A DNA stretch of 64,000 nucleotides, taken from positions 35,908,749-35,972,748 of the forward strand of contig CAMZMU010000107.1 in assembly GCA_947311845.1 (NCBI GenBank), given 5' to 3'. The DNA comes from Poa pratensis (lineage: Eukaryota; Streptophyta; Magnoliopsida; Poales; Poaceae). Within the stretch, counting starts at the first letter, position 1. Every line of letters starts with the position of its first letter. Positions 1-11,674 of this stretch are shown piece by piece. Position numbers and translations under genes: made by a program. Under the pieces are notes generated by a model. It was not told where the DNA came from and did not search any database. It saw only the letters and a list, made by a program, of their open reading frames with translations.

Positions 1-219
1 GAACTTCCTTGACAAACATAGGATGTCGTAGTATTTTTGTTTTGCAACTTTGAATGCTTTCATTGAGTTGGAATTTTGTTAAGGCAAGTTTGGCATTTGT
101 TTTTAAATGGTACCAAACCAATTAATTGTTTAGCAAATTAATATGGATGCCATGATGCAATGAAACACAGAAAGTGGAAAATTTAGACACATTTTTAGGT
201 TCACAAAGTTGGGGCTGTT
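1..219. other. Unassigned AT-rich sequence
   Basis: No gene, repeat boundary or RNA motif was recognised. The sequence is AT-rich and ends where the 3' side of a minus-strand LINE frame begins. Confidence 0.4.
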
Positions 220-2496
220 ACAGCAGTCCATGCCGAAACCTCCTATCCGAGGTCCATACCCGATGCTTCAAAGCCAACCACATGAAGATTTTACATTTCA
301 AGGGCGCAAAAGTTTCCCAGCTGCAAGTGGCCGTATCCACCCTCTCTCTTCCTTGGCAAAGCATTAGGTACGTCGACTTGGCCGTGTACACACCTGACAG
401 CGAGCATGGCCAGCAGAAGCTGTCAGCAACCCCAGGCGTGCACTGAAACTCCGAGAGCCGCAGCCAAAACCGGATCAATTGGTGCACGGCGTCCCCGATC
501 GGAGCAGTCATCAGGTCCTCAACCCACCTGCTATCTTCGAGCCCATCAGCGACCGTTCTGCTGTACCTGGCCATGACTCGGACCAGTTCCCACACTGCCG
601 GCGCCAACTCCTTTATCGCACACCCATTGAACCACTTGTCAATCCAGAACAGACAGCGCCGGCCATCACAAGGCGTTGCACGGGCAAGGCACAGGAACGC
701 CGCCTCAGCCGCTCTATTCCTCATCATTGGCAAACCCTGAGCGCAATTCCTTGCAGCCTCAGGTCCTTGATCCCCAAGCCACCGAAGCGTTTTGGCTTGC
801 ACAGGTTCTCCCAAGCCACTAAGCACTGACCTCCGCTCGCACTCTTCTTCCCTGCCCAATAGAAGGCAGCCATCCACTTCTCGATTTCTTCCAGCATCCA
901 GACTGGCGCCTCCGCGACCATGAGGTGGTGAATTGGCCTCGCAGCGGTCACCGTCTTGATTAGCGTAAGCCTGCCTGATCTCGCCATGAGGCCCCATTGC
1001 CATGCCGGCGCCATACATAAGATCTTATCCAACACGGGCTGCCACTCATCCTTGGTCAGAGGCCGAAGAGCCAGCGGTAGGCCAAGGTATTGGATCGAAA
1101 ACTCCGCAATTCGACAGCCAAGAGTAGCTTGCACACGCTCCCTTTCCTCAGCCCCACCTCTGATAACCGTCGCCGTCAATTTGGTGTAGTTTATGCGCAG
1201 ACCGGAGGCCTCGCCAAACAGCCGCAAGATCTCCCTGGTTGCCGTCAGGTCAGTGCTCGACGGACGAATGAACAGGACCACATCGTCAGCGTAAACAGAC
1301 ACGCGTTGCATCGTAGTGATCCCACGCAACGGTTGGAACAACTGATCATCCACAGCTCTTTTCACCATCGCTGTGAGCACTTCCATGGCAAGGATGAAGA
1401 GGGTTGGGGACACCGGATCTCCTTGACGCAATCCCCGCGCCTGCTAAATTTTCTCCCCAGGGACACCGTTCACAGAGACCTTCATCGATGCCGTCCTGAG
1501 CAGGATCGCAACCCAGAGCAGAAAGGCCGCGCTGAAACCCATCTTCACCAGCACTTCAAACAGGAACGCCCACGACACCGAGTCAAAAGCACGCGAGACA
1601 TCCAATTTCAGAAGCAGCCCAGGAGTTCTTCTGCCATTTAGCTTCCTCGCCACCTGCCTCACGAGCAGGAAGTTGTCATGCAGGTTTCTACCCTTGACGA
1701 ACGCTGACTGATTGGTGCTGACAAGCTCGCTAAGCCGCGGTCTAATGCGTTTAGCAAACAATTTAGCAAACAGCTTGGAGATACTATGAACCAAGCTGAT
1801 TGGCCTATAGTCTCCCACCTGCGTGGCGTCCTGCTTCTTAGGGATCAACGTGATAATCGCCTTGTTCAACTTTCCAAAAACCCCTCCCGTCACCGACGTA
1901 CAGTTTCAGAAAAACTGCCATCACATCTCGCTTGATCACCTGCCAGGCCTTCTGGTAGAATAGACCGATGAAACCGTCCGGCCCCGGAGCATGATCCGCA
2001 GGGAGTTCTTTGATTATGCCCCAAACTTCCTCTTCCGTGATTAATCTTTCCAAGTCTTATAGATCTGCGTGCGGTAAGTCCAGCTGATCAAGGTCGATCG
2101 CATGCTCCCGCGACTGAATAGATCCCAACAGGCCTTTGTAAACATTATGGAATGCCTCCTCCTTCCTTTTCTGATCCGTGATCGTCTCCCCATTAACCGT
2201 GATCGCAGGGATGAAATTCCTTGTTCTGCGGCCATTGGCAACCGCGTGGAACAACTTGGTGTTCACGTCCCCCTCACGTAACCAATTCATCCGTGATCGC
2301 TACCTCGCTATAGTTCTCTCAAGCGAGGAGAGCGCCAAGATTGCCTACTTAAGTATGCGCCGTAGCCACAGCTCTCCCACAGAAAGACTCCTCCTTTCTT
2401 GAGCCACGTCTAGGCGAAGAATGACAGAATTCGCCACTGCCAACTGAACCTTGACTGCGCTTATCTTCCTCTGGCCCCAGCTCTGCAGGTGCCTGC
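220..2496 (-). pseudogene. Decayed LINE (non-LTR retrotransposon) reverse-transcriptase region
   Basis: Read on the minus strand from 2496 down, broken frames follow the order of a plant L1-type ORF2. First comes the endonuclease-RT linker, including a segment around 2290 with the typical NWLREGDVNTKLFHA motif. Then RT with FVKGRNLHDNFLL and LDVSRAFDSVSW (about 1730-1560), the YADDVVLF catalytic box (about 1290), the thumb region, and the start of the zinc-binding domain (FAPLKCKIFMWLALKHRVW, about 260). Frames shift near 2050, 1890, 1440 and 800, and a stop lies near 1443, so no full protein can be made. The 3' end is cut off inside the zinc-binding domain near 220. The 5' side ends abruptly at copia sequence near 2496. 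No poly(A) tail or target duplication was found. Confidence 0.85.
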
Positions 2497-5296
2497 AAGA
2501 CCATCATTTCATCAAAGAGGATATTGGAACTTCTTCATGTTGATCTCTTTGGTGCCATCCCTCAACCGAGTCTTGGTGGGAAGAAGTATTGCTTGGTGAT
2601 TGTTGATCACTATTCAAGATTTACTTGGGTTTATTTCTTCAAGTCGAAGGATGAGACTCAACAAGCCGTCATCGACTTCTCCAATGAAGTTCAACGCCAA
2701 CACAATGTCCCCATATTGGCCATTAGGAGTGACAATGACTCCGAGTTCAAGAACTACACCCTAAATGAGTTTCTTAGTGAAGAGTGAATTCGTCATCAAT
2801 ATTCCGCTGCATATACCCCTCAACAAAATGGTGTAGCCGAAAGGAAGAACCAGACCCTCATGGATATGGCAAGGTCTATGTTGGCGGAGTTTAAATCTCC
2901 ACTCTTCTTGTGGGGCGAGGCCATCTCCACGGCGTGTCATTCATCAAACCGGCTATTCTTTCGCAAAGGCAAGAAGTTTACACCTTATGAGATGCTCACC
3001 GGCAACAAGCCTAATGTCTCCTACTACCGAGTATTTGGTTGTAAGTGTTTCTATAAGATCAAAGGTGTTCAGTTGTCTAAATTTGAATCTAAAGCTTTAG
3101 AGGGTGTTTTTGTTGGTTACGGTGCCGAATCTCACACTTATAGAATCTATGACAAATCCTCCGGAGAGTTATAGAATCTTGTAGTGTGAAGTTCGATGAG
3201 AATGACGGCTCCCAAGTGGCGCAGTTTCATGTTTGTGATGTAGATAATGAGGAGCCTCAAGATGCAATAAGAAGAATGGGCATTGGGTTCCATTGCCCCG
3301 TTGAGATCCATTGTGAGCCTCCTCAAGCAAGTCCAAGCTCCACTCAAGTGGAAACCTCATCATCACAAGTTGAACCGGCGCCTACCGTGGAAGCAAATGA
3401 TTAACCAACCCAAGAACAAGTTCAAGACCCTCCTCATGTTGACCAAGTTGTTATGCAAGAACCAAGTTCTCCATTTGTTGATGCTAGCCAAGGTCAAGAC
3501 CAAGATCAACCTTCTCCTTCTATTGTTGAAGATGTTCATAATGATGATCAAGGTCAACATTCCGGTCAAGACGAGGACTCAAATGATCAAGATGATCAAG
3601 TGATACCTCCAAGATGCAATAGAGTATCAAAGCCCGTCGTAAAGCAAGAGTGGCAAGAGATTTTGAGATAAAGGGTCACAAGCTGGTGACCTAAATCGCA
3701 ATGTTACCACAAGAAGTCAATTGCCAAGCTTTAGTGAACATCAAGCGCACATCTCCATGGTGGAACCAAAGAAAGTGTTTGAAGCTCTTGAAGATCCGGA
3801 TTGGTTGGAAGCTATGCATGATGAACTCAATAACTTCAAGCGCAACAAGGTGTGGAATTTAGTTGAGAAGCCAAGGAGTGCCGCAATGTTATAGGCACTA
3901 AGTGGATATTCAAGAACAAGCAAGATGAGCATGGAATGGTTGTGAGGAACAAGGCAAGATTGGTTGCACAAGGATACTCTCAAGTTGAAGGCATTGATTT
4001 TGGAGAGACTTATGCACCCGTGGCTCGCCTTGAGTCCATCCGTATCCTTCGTGCATATGCATCACATCATAACTTTAAATTGCAACAAATGGATGTGAAA
4101 AGTGCTTTTCTTAATGGTCCTTTAAAGAAGTTGGTATATGTTAAGCAACCTCTAGGTTTTGAGGATCCCAAGTTCCCTAACCATGTCTACAAGCTCGATA
4201 AGGCGCTCTATGGACTTAAACAAGCTCCACGTGCGTGGTATGAGCACCTTAGAGAGCTTCTAGTAGACCGTGGATTTGAGGTTGGGAAAATCGATCCCAC
4301 TCTCTTTACTGAGGGTTAAAGGGGAGCTTTTCATATGCCAACTTTATGTTGATGATATTATCTTTGGCTCATCTAACATAGCTTTCAATGATGAATTTTC
4401 AAAGCTTATGACTGACAGGTTTGAGATGTCTATGATGGGAGAGTTGAAGTTCTTTCTTGGTTTTGAGATCAAGCAATTGAGTGAAGGGACTTTCATCTCA
4501 CAAGCCAAATATACCCAAGACATGCTCAAGAGGTTCAATATGCAAAATGCTAAGGAGAAGCAGTTTCCTATGGACACCAAATGCCATCTTGAACTTAACC
4601 CAAAGGGTATTGATGTTGATCAAAAACTTTACCGCTCTATGATTGCCTCTTTGCTTTATCTTTGTGCATCTAGACCCGATATTGTGTTGAGTGTAGGGGT
4701 GTGTGCAAGGTATCAAGCGCTCCTAAAGAAAGCCACTTGAAGGCGGTCAATAGAATCCTTCGATATTTGGTTTATACCCCAAGGTTTGGTTTGTGGTATC
4801 CAAAGGGCTCTAATTTCTCTCTTGCCGGGTACTCGGACTCGATTGGGCTGGTTGTAAGGATGATAGGAAATCAACTTCCAGGGCATGCCAATTCCTTGGT
4901 AGATCCTTGGTGAGTTGGTCTTCTAAGAAGCAAAATTGCATTTCTCTCTCCACCACCGAAGCCGAGTATGTGGCAGCGGCTAGTGCATGCACTCAATTGT
5001 TATGGATGAGGCAAACTTTAAAGGAATACCGTGTCAATTATGACAAAGTGCCTCTTTTGTGTGACAATGAAAGTGCTATCAAGATTGGTCACAACCCGGT
5101 GCAACACTCAAGAACGAAGCATATTGAGATTCGTCATCATTTTATTCGAGATCATATTGCCCGTGGTGATATTGAGCTTGGCTATGTTCCAACCAAAGAC
5201 CAACTTGCCGATATTTTCACGAAGCCACTTGATGAAGCAAGATTCACTTATTTGAGGCATGAGCTAAATATCGTGGATTCAAGGAGCTTGACTTGA
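2497..5296 (+). pseudogene. Sirevirus-like Ty1-copia pol remnant (integrase, RT, RNase H)
   Basis: This plus-strand fragment starts just before the integrase core and runs to the end of pol. Integrase shows HVDLFG, YSRFTWVYF, the IRSDN block and PQQNGVAERK. A Gln/Asp-rich linker follows (about 3200-3670), then RT with [17 protein letters not shown] and QLYVDDIIFGSS (about 4340-4375), and RNase H ending ADIFTKPLDEARF. The frame is broken: a TGA at 2785-2787 falls inside integrase, there is a stop and frame change near 3172, and more shifts occur near 3410, 3670, 4317 and 4738. Gag, protease and the 5' LTR are absent. The element is dead but close in sequence to the minus-strand copies at 10093-29158, and unlike them it keeps its RT core. 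Confidence 0.9.
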
Positions 5297-6236
5297 CTAT
5301 CTTGCATACACACCTATATTTTGACTATCTATTTGGTTTAGGTGTAGGCATGGAAATAGGGGGAGTGCGGTTCTAATCCATTGGACTATCCCTCCCCCCA
5401 TTATGCCAATAGTAAGGACTCATTTTGCTTCTCTACTTTCATGTTTATGAATTGTGAGCTTAAATGACGAGTAGTGGCGGTGAACCCAAGATATATCTTC
5501 GCGGTGTCAGACCACATACACTCATATATGGTGGCCTAGGCCACCGCTCTCCTCCTTATGAGGAGTTGATCTAAATTGGTTTTATTTGGGTTTTTAGACC
5601 TCTTTTGTATTTTGTGGAGAGTTTGGCTTTTAAACTTTGATTCTTGCATGCTTGGTTTGTCTCTCCTCTCCCAGTTACTTTATCTATCCTAAGCCAATAC
5701 CTTATATCTTAATCCACTCTCTCTCGATTTGTAAAACTTTGTGACCAATCCGTCGACGTTTTGTGGCAAAAGTGCCCGGTACTACCGGTGCCCTCGCGAT
5801 ACTACCGCTGCTTGGAGTTCCCAGGCACATCAGTTCCTCGAGCGGTACCATAGTCACCAGGTGCCTGGTACTACCGTTGATTCCCAGCAACTTTTGCTGG
5901 GAGCCAATAGTACCAGGTAGCGGTACTACCGCTAGCCAGACGGTACTACAGCTCCATCCCAGGAGCGGTACCTCCACTGACTACTAGCAGTACAGCGCGG
6001 GCGGTACTACTGCTGGGACAGCGATACTACCGCTGGGGACTTTTTCACCATGGGTTAAGTTGGGCGTGGAGGGGTAGTTTCTCATTCTATCTCCTCCACC
6101 CCGACCCCCTATCTCGAAAAAGCACTCATCGCCGCCGCCGCCACAGTTCGTCGCCAGGGGGCCTTCCTCCGGCCAGGATAGCCCCTCTCTGGCCAGAGGG
6201 ACGCTCAAGCACCTTCTCCTCCCTCCCTCCTCCACC
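5297..6236 (+). other. Copia internal region between pol and the downstream frame
   Basis: No coding frame was recognised. A polypurine-like motif (AATAGGGGGAGTG) lies near 5355. From 5760 to 6030 the sequence is crowded with GGTACTACCG-type motifs, including one exact 13-bp interrupted palindrome GCGGTACTACCGC at 5920-5932. This is the same palindrome family that fills the LTR at 8577-9871, so the stretch belongs to the same retroelement. Confidence 0.6.
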
Positions 6237-8126
6237 ATGAGCTCCGGTAATTTCTCTCTCCTATCTCTCAACCTAGTTGATTCGTTCAGATGCAATGGAG
6301 TTAGGTTTTTCTGTAGCCCTAGTGGTAGAAGTTGTAGGAAAGTGTTGGTACTTAGTCTAGGATCCTTGCTGCAAAGTTTGTTTGGCAAATTCCATAGATC
6401 GAGCAAGTACTGCGAAGTCAACCGCTAGATCTGAAGGTAGCGGTACTACCGCCCCCGTGGCGGTACTACCGGTAGACCATCGTTACTACCGCTGGAACTG
6501 GGATTTTCCAGAACTGTGCAATTTGGATTCTCTTCGTTTGGTCTCAGTGTTTTGCAATAATTATCTCTATGCTATCCTTCTATGCTGTCACAGGTGCAGG
6601 CAAACAGGGTAGTGGAGTCACACCAAGCGAGCTGCCAAGCGTTCTCGTTCCGGCAAAGCTATTGCCAAAGAAGATGATGAGCCCGAAGTTTTGCCTCAAA
6701 AGACCACTCGCCGTCAGAAATCTAATGCTGCCAAAGCTGCTCAAAAAAAGTCCCTCACCCTCATGCCTATCAAGGAGTTTGTTAAAGAAAGGAGGATGAA
6801 TCCCTATGCCACTCCTAAGCTCCGCACCTACACCACTCCGGGGTTTCATACCATATTCCAAGAGAAGATTTTCTATGAAGTTCTTCCCAAGCACAAGACC
6901 AAGGTTTGTGAACAGTTTTGCATTGACACAGATTATATGGAGAAGCACCGTGAGTACTTTGGGGAAGCCATTGAAATTTGTCAAGAATTTGGAATTTATG
7001 ACTACATTGGGCTGCAACAGAATTACAATGAGCACCTTGTTATGCAATTCTTTGCCACAGTTCACTTCTTCTCCGACGAGCCAAGAAGGATCAAATGGAT
7101 GTCTAAAGACGAAATTCTTGAGGCCAAATGGAGTGAGTTTGCTTCTCTTCTTGGTTTGGTTGACAATGGTTTTGAGTTGGATGAAGCTGCTCAGCAACAA
7201 TTTTTTCGCATCAACAATAACTCACTTCCTATGAAGCCCAATGTTCTCTATGAGTTGTACATCCGAGGTCGTGCCCTGGTAGGATTCTAAAAGAACTTGC
7301 TGAAGGTTTGGGATATCATGCACCAGATCTTCCGCAACACCGTTACACCCCGTGTGGGCAACTTTGATCAAATCCATGGAAAGCTCATTGATCTCATGTA
7401 TGAATCCTCTCTCATGGTTGGGTAAGGCAAGAAGCTTGATGTGATGGACATCATCTGGCATGAGATGTATAATGTGGTGATGAAAAGGAGACCTTCCATC
7501 TTTGGTGCTCACATTATGAAGCTTATCATTGACAAGTGGACTCAAAGGCGTCTTCCCTTATCTCTCTTGGACAATGAGGAGGAGCCCACAGATCACAATG
7601 TCAAAGAACTGTCTATCAAGAAACACCTTCCACCGCTCATTCCAACTGAAGAAGAAAGCTCCGCCGATGATGATGATGACCCCTTGTTTGAGCTTCCCCC
7701 AAGGCAAATGCTCAAGATAGAGGGTTCAAGAAGTGGCTGGCTGGTGCTGTGAAGACAATCTTTTGCCGCCAAGAAGATGCTGACAAGCGGGCCTATCAAG
7801 AACATGTGAGGCACAAGAAAGAGCGTCAACTCAGCCGTCAGCGTTGTGAGCACTTAGGCATCCCTGTTAAGCCCGGGTCTGAGGATAGAATCACTGCAGA
7901 ATCTGTTTGGCTCAACCACCGTCACACTTGGGTGGATCCAGATCTTCAGGATGATGCATCCACCTCACAGCCAGATATTCCTTGGTCCCGCACCCAGATT
8001 GGCCCTACTACTGCTCCTGATGCTGATGCAGATGTATCTGAGGATGATGATGATGCTGAGGCTAGTGATGATGAACCCGAAGACGATGCTGAGATCGCCG
8101 AGGCCTCCATCTCCGACGAGGAGTGA
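6237..8126 (+). pseudogene. Extra reading frame downstream of copia pol (Sirevirus additional ORF), broken
   Basis: Some Sireviruses carry an additional, sometimes env-like, gene between pol and the 3' LTR, and this frame sits exactly there. The main frame runs in pieces: basic N-terminal part to about 7290 (read from 6614), then 7291-7425, 7426-7751 and 7749-8126. In-frame stops lie at 7288-7290 and near 7423, and the frame shifts near 7740. The product would be hydrophilic, basic at the N-terminus and very acidic at the C-terminus (runs of D and E). I see no signal peptide or membrane segment, so a fusion envelope role is unsupported. A possible short first exon starts at ATG 6237 (donor GTAATT at 6247, acceptor CACAG near 6594). 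Function is unknown. Confidence 0.6.
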
Positions 8127-8151
8127 CTTCCACTAGGGACGTTAGCATCGC

Positions 8152-8188
8152 CTCTCCCTTTTTGGTGTCATGATGCCAAAGGGGAGAG
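8152..8188 (+). repeat. Polypurine-type inverted repeat (hairpin) before the copia 3' LTR
   Basis: The arms CTCTCCCTTTTTGG (8152-8165) and CCAAAGGGGAGAG (8176-8188) are near-perfect inverted copies around a 10-nt loop. The right arm resembles a polypurine tract. Further purine-rich motifs (AGGGGGAG) follow near 8441 and 8511. Clusters of such motifs upstream of the 3' LTR are a known Sirevirus trait. Confidence 0.6.
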
Positions 8189-8562
8189 TGTTCTATTAGG
8201 TTCTCTGGGGATTTGCATGGTGGAGGGCACAAGCTCGTTCTTCTATTTGGTGTTTGTCTATTGCTTGTGCTCCTCGTTTTTATTTTTGCTTTCGTTGAAC
8301 TCATGGGTAAGACATGTGAGACTTTAATTTCTTGTAAGACTTGTGTTTAAGACCTTGTGTGTTATTATCTCTTGTCTTACCTTTGTGCAAGTTTTGTGCC
8401 TTATTGTTTGTCTATGAACTTGCTTGGATTACAAAATCTAGGGGGAGTGTTGATCCTAACCTATATGCATTTTGCATTCAATAGCAAATTTCTACTAATG
8501 CATATAGTTAGGGGGAGCCCGTCTATATTTTGTGAACCTTTTGATGTGTTGTCATCATACTC

Positions 8563-8576
8563 CAAAAAGGGGAGAT
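8563..8576 (+). promoter_or_regulatory. Polypurine tract next to LTR
   Basis: AAAAAGGGGAGAT lies directly before the LTR start TGAAAG at 8577, the expected place and composition for the primer of plus-strand DNA synthesis in a copia element. Confidence 0.75.
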
Positions 8577-9871
8577 TGAAAGAGCATACTTGCTCTAAAA
8601 TCTATTTTGGGAGTCTAATGACAACAAATCAACATGACTAATGTGTACTTGACAAATGCAGATAAGTCATATCAAATTAGTGTGTCAAGTTGGGAGCAAG
8701 TGGCCCTGGAAATCAGCTCAGCTGTGTTTTTCAGCGTCTGGCGGTAGTACCGCTGGTGCAGCGGTAGTACCGCTCCACCTGGAACGGGACTACTACTGCA
8801 CAGCTGGTACTCCTCCTGGCGGTGGTACCGCGCGGTACCACAGGCTTCAGTCAGCGGTACTACCGCTGGTGGTACCGCCAGGGGTACCGCTAGACTAGGA
8901 AAACCTTCTGATCCCCCGACGGTACCCGGCGGTAGCTGCCTAGTACTACCGCTGGGCTCCTTCAATTTAATTCGAAGGGCTCCAGCGGTACTACCGGCAG
9001 CTCCGCGGTAGTACCGCCAGCCCTGGAAGCTCCGGTACCTCTGAGGGGTACCGCTGCATCTGGGTGGTGCAGTACACTTGGTACCGCTGGGTGATCAGGA
9101 AGCGGTAGTACCGCTGTGCAGTTTTTCTGAACATAACGGTTCGATTTTTAGGGGCCCTATTTAAAAGACTGCTTCTTCTCCAAGAAGCTTAGCTCGCCCA
9201 ACATTGAAGAACACCATTATTGCAAGCTCAAGAATCACTAGATCTCCCAATCCCTCCACCCAAACTCGTTGATCTTTGGAGGATTGAAGGAGAAGGGATC
9301 GGATCTACATCTTCAGCAAGCCGATTTACATTTCCCCCTCATTCACTTGAGAGCCCCTTTGCTAGGGTTTCCATTGGGAAAACCTAGCTCCTTGTTGTAC
9401 TCACTTGTTGTCTTTGTGACAGATTGTAGCCGTTCGGGAGCCCCCAATCCAGTTGTGGGTTGTGCCCCGGATTGTTGTTGTAAAGGCTCCGGACTCCGCC
9501 TTGAAGGTTTCCGATAGTTGAAGGTGAACCAAACCTTTGTGGTGCGGTTCATCGGAGAAGAAGGTGAAGCCTTTGTGGCTGTTGAGTCATTGTGTTGACT
9601 CACACCTCTCTAACGAGACGTACTCCCCTAAAAAGGAGGAACTCGGGAATACATCCTTGTATCCGCGTGCTTTCACTTCGGTTACCTCTATCCTTGTTAT
9701 AGCTTTTACTTCGTGTACCTTCCTTAGTCGCTAGCTTGTAATATAGGTAAATTCACCGTAGTTGCATATCTAGGGAATTTACCTTTGTGTCAAGCCTAAT
9801 TTGAAAAGGTACTAAAATTTTTAGTAGCACCTATTCACCCCCCCCCCTCTAGGTGTCATACGATCCTTTCA
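8577..9871 (+). mobile_element. Complete Sirevirus-like copia LTR, 1295 bp
   Basis: The LTR starts TGAAAGAGCA and ends CGATCCTTTCA, giving matched TGAAAG/CTTTCA ends. It has a polypurine tract on its left and a tRNA-Met-type primer site (TTGGTATCAGAGCC) on its right. It is therefore at once the 3' LTR of the element on the left and the 5' LTR of the one on the right. Its left part (8741-9114) holds five exact copies of a 13-bp interrupted palindrome, GCGGTA(G/C)TACCGC. The right end is C-rich (CACCTATTCACCCCC), as in the related LTRs at 28446-29158 and 63876-64000. Confidence 0.88.
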
Positions 9872-9872
9872 A

Positions 9873-9886
9873 TTGGTATCAGAGCC
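9873..9886 (+). promoter_or_regulatory. Primer binding site of copia element
   Basis: TTGGTATCAGAGCC, one base after the LTR end, is the usual initiator-Met tRNA primer site of plant Ty1-copia elements. Confidence 0.88.
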
Positions 9887-9923
9887 TTGGTTCTCTTGTT
9901 GGGCTTAATCGCCTAAGAGTAGT

Positions 9924-10097
9924 ATGACAGGTGAGGATGATTCCTCGAAGGACCAAGCCACTCCAGCATCCATGGCCGATCTCAAAACGATGGAGACATC
10001 ATTGAAATCGTCTATGGATACCCAATTTGGTGAGATACGTGACTTGCTCACGAAACTCACAAGTGGCAAGGCTCCTTCGGAGACCAATAATAATTGA
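9924..10097 (+). pseudogene. Copia gag start, truncated after 57 codons
   Basis: A frame opens with ATG 38 bases after the primer site and reads MTGEDDSSKDQATPAS, then a short amphipathic helix-like stretch. It ends in TGA at 10095-10097, where the sequence switches to minus-strand RNase H. This looks like the N-terminus of the Sirevirus gag, cut by a rearrangement whose breakpoint lies within about 10092-10097. It is not functional. Confidence 0.7.
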
Positions 10098-10938
10098 GTG
10101 CAAGCACTAGCGGCCGCCACATAATCGGCTTTGGCGGTGGAAAGAGATATACAATTTTGCTTCTTAGAAGACCAACTCACCAAGGACATACCAAGGAATT
10201 GGCATGCCCCGGAAGTTGATTTCCTATCATCTTGATCACCGGCCCAATCCGAGTCCGTGTACCCACTAAGAGAGAAGGTTGAACCCTTTGGATACCATAA
10301 ACCAAACTTTGGGGTATGAACCAAATATCGAAGGATTCTTTTGACCGGCACCATGTGACTTTCTTTAGGAGCGGCTTGATACCGTGCACACATCCCTACA
10401 CTCAACACAATATCGGGTCTAGATGCACAAAGATAAAGAAAAGAACCAATCATGGAGCGGTATACCTTTTGATCGACATCTATACCCTTTGGGTTAAGTT
10501 GTAGATGACATTTGGTGTCCATTGGAATGCGCTTCTCCTTAGCATCTTGCATATCAAATCTCTTGAGCATGTCTTGGATATATTTGGCTTGAGACATGAA
10601 AGTCCCTTCTCTCAATTACCTCATCTCAAAACCAAGAAAGAACTTCAACTCTCCCATCATAGACATCTCAAACGAATGGACTCAAGGCAAGCCACGGGTG
10701 CATAAGTCTCTCCAAAATCAATGTTTTCAACTTGAGAGAACCCTTGTGCAACCAATCTTGCCTTGTTCCTTACAAAAATTCCATGTTCATCTTGCTTGTT
10801 CTTGAATATCCATTTTGTGCCTATAACATTGCGACACTCCATTGGCTTCTCGACTAACTTCCACACCTTGTTGTGCTTGAAGTTATTGAGCTCTTCATGC
10901 ATAGCTTCCAACCAATCCGATCTTCAAGAGCATCAAAG
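10093..10938 (-). pseudogene. Minus-strand Sirevirus-like copia pol fragment (copy X1)
   Basis: On the minus strand this reads the end of RT and RNase H (GTFMSQAKYIQDML, SRPDIVLSVGMCARYQAAP, STSGACQFLG, SWSSKKQNCISLST). Toward 10900 it reads the upstream RT block ([34 protein letters not shown]). About 380 bp of RT core, including the YVDD catalytic box, is missing between about 10664 and 10665 relative to the plus-strand relative at 4040-4420. The fragment continues beyond the 10944-16877 insertion at 16883-16964 and again at 18265-18302. RNase H is cut near 10093 where it meets a plus-strand gag. It is a dead element. Confidence 0.85.
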
Positions 10939-10943
10939 ACTTT

Positions 10944-11673
10944 TGTTGGAGGAGGGTTTCCGCGCTGCCCCGGGACGACATTATATAAGACGTCTCGCGT
11001 GACGCAGGGCCTCACGCGTCAAGGACCTACCCAGCGCCGACGGTACCACCGAGGTCGCCCCCTACGCAGGGGAGGTGCATGTGTCGAGGGTACTCCAACA
11101 GGGGAACTGGCGGGACTCAGCCCCACGTGGTGAGGTGCGATGCCAGGCGCACGTCCAAGCACCTTGACGTCGGCGCCCCGACTGGCCTCCGCCCCCAACG
11201 CAAAAGGGGTACGTGCGGCGTAGAGAGCGTGCATGCTACCGCCAGGAACGCCCCGCCCAACGCACAAGTCATCACATCCGTGCGGTCCGACCCGACAAAC
11301 ATTACCCGACGGAGGATAGTTAGCTGGAATATTCAAGAGGAATATTCCCATAAGATTCCGTGTAAAGACTGATGTACCCCTCCTCCTATGTTATGGCCCG
11401 ATGGGCGTATTTGTAATCTCACACCCCTTCTCTCCATTTCCTATAAATTGAGGAGGCCCTCACCCATTTGAGGGATCCAAAAAAACTGAAATATAGGAGA
11501 GCTTTGTTGAATGTGTGCCATGTTTGTTGGTCTTGTACCATCGGAGGGTGGCCTCGCGTCGGGCGTCGACGCGGCACGCGTGTCTCCGCCTCTTGCATCC
11601 CGCGCACCCCTCGTAGGTCCTTACACCTGCACGGGGTGCCATAAGTTTACTGCCTAGCCTTTACGCTACGACA
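10944..11673 (+). mobile_element. 5' LTR (730 bp) of non-autonomous LTR retrotransposon
   Basis: The LTR starts TGTTGGAGGAGGG and ends GCTACGACA. A near-identical copy is at 16146-16877. By eye I count about four substitutions and four single-base indels, so the insertion is recent. The target duplication ACTTT is at 10939-10943 and 16878-16882. A TATA-like CCTATAAATTG near 11446 could be the promoter. The element's orientation is taken from the primer site following this copy. Confidence 0.92.
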
Positions 11674-11674
11674 G

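Noticed and set aside
6691..8126. Calling the post-pol frame an envelope gene
   Set aside because: Position fits, but no signal peptide or membrane segment is visible, so only an additional ORF is claimed.
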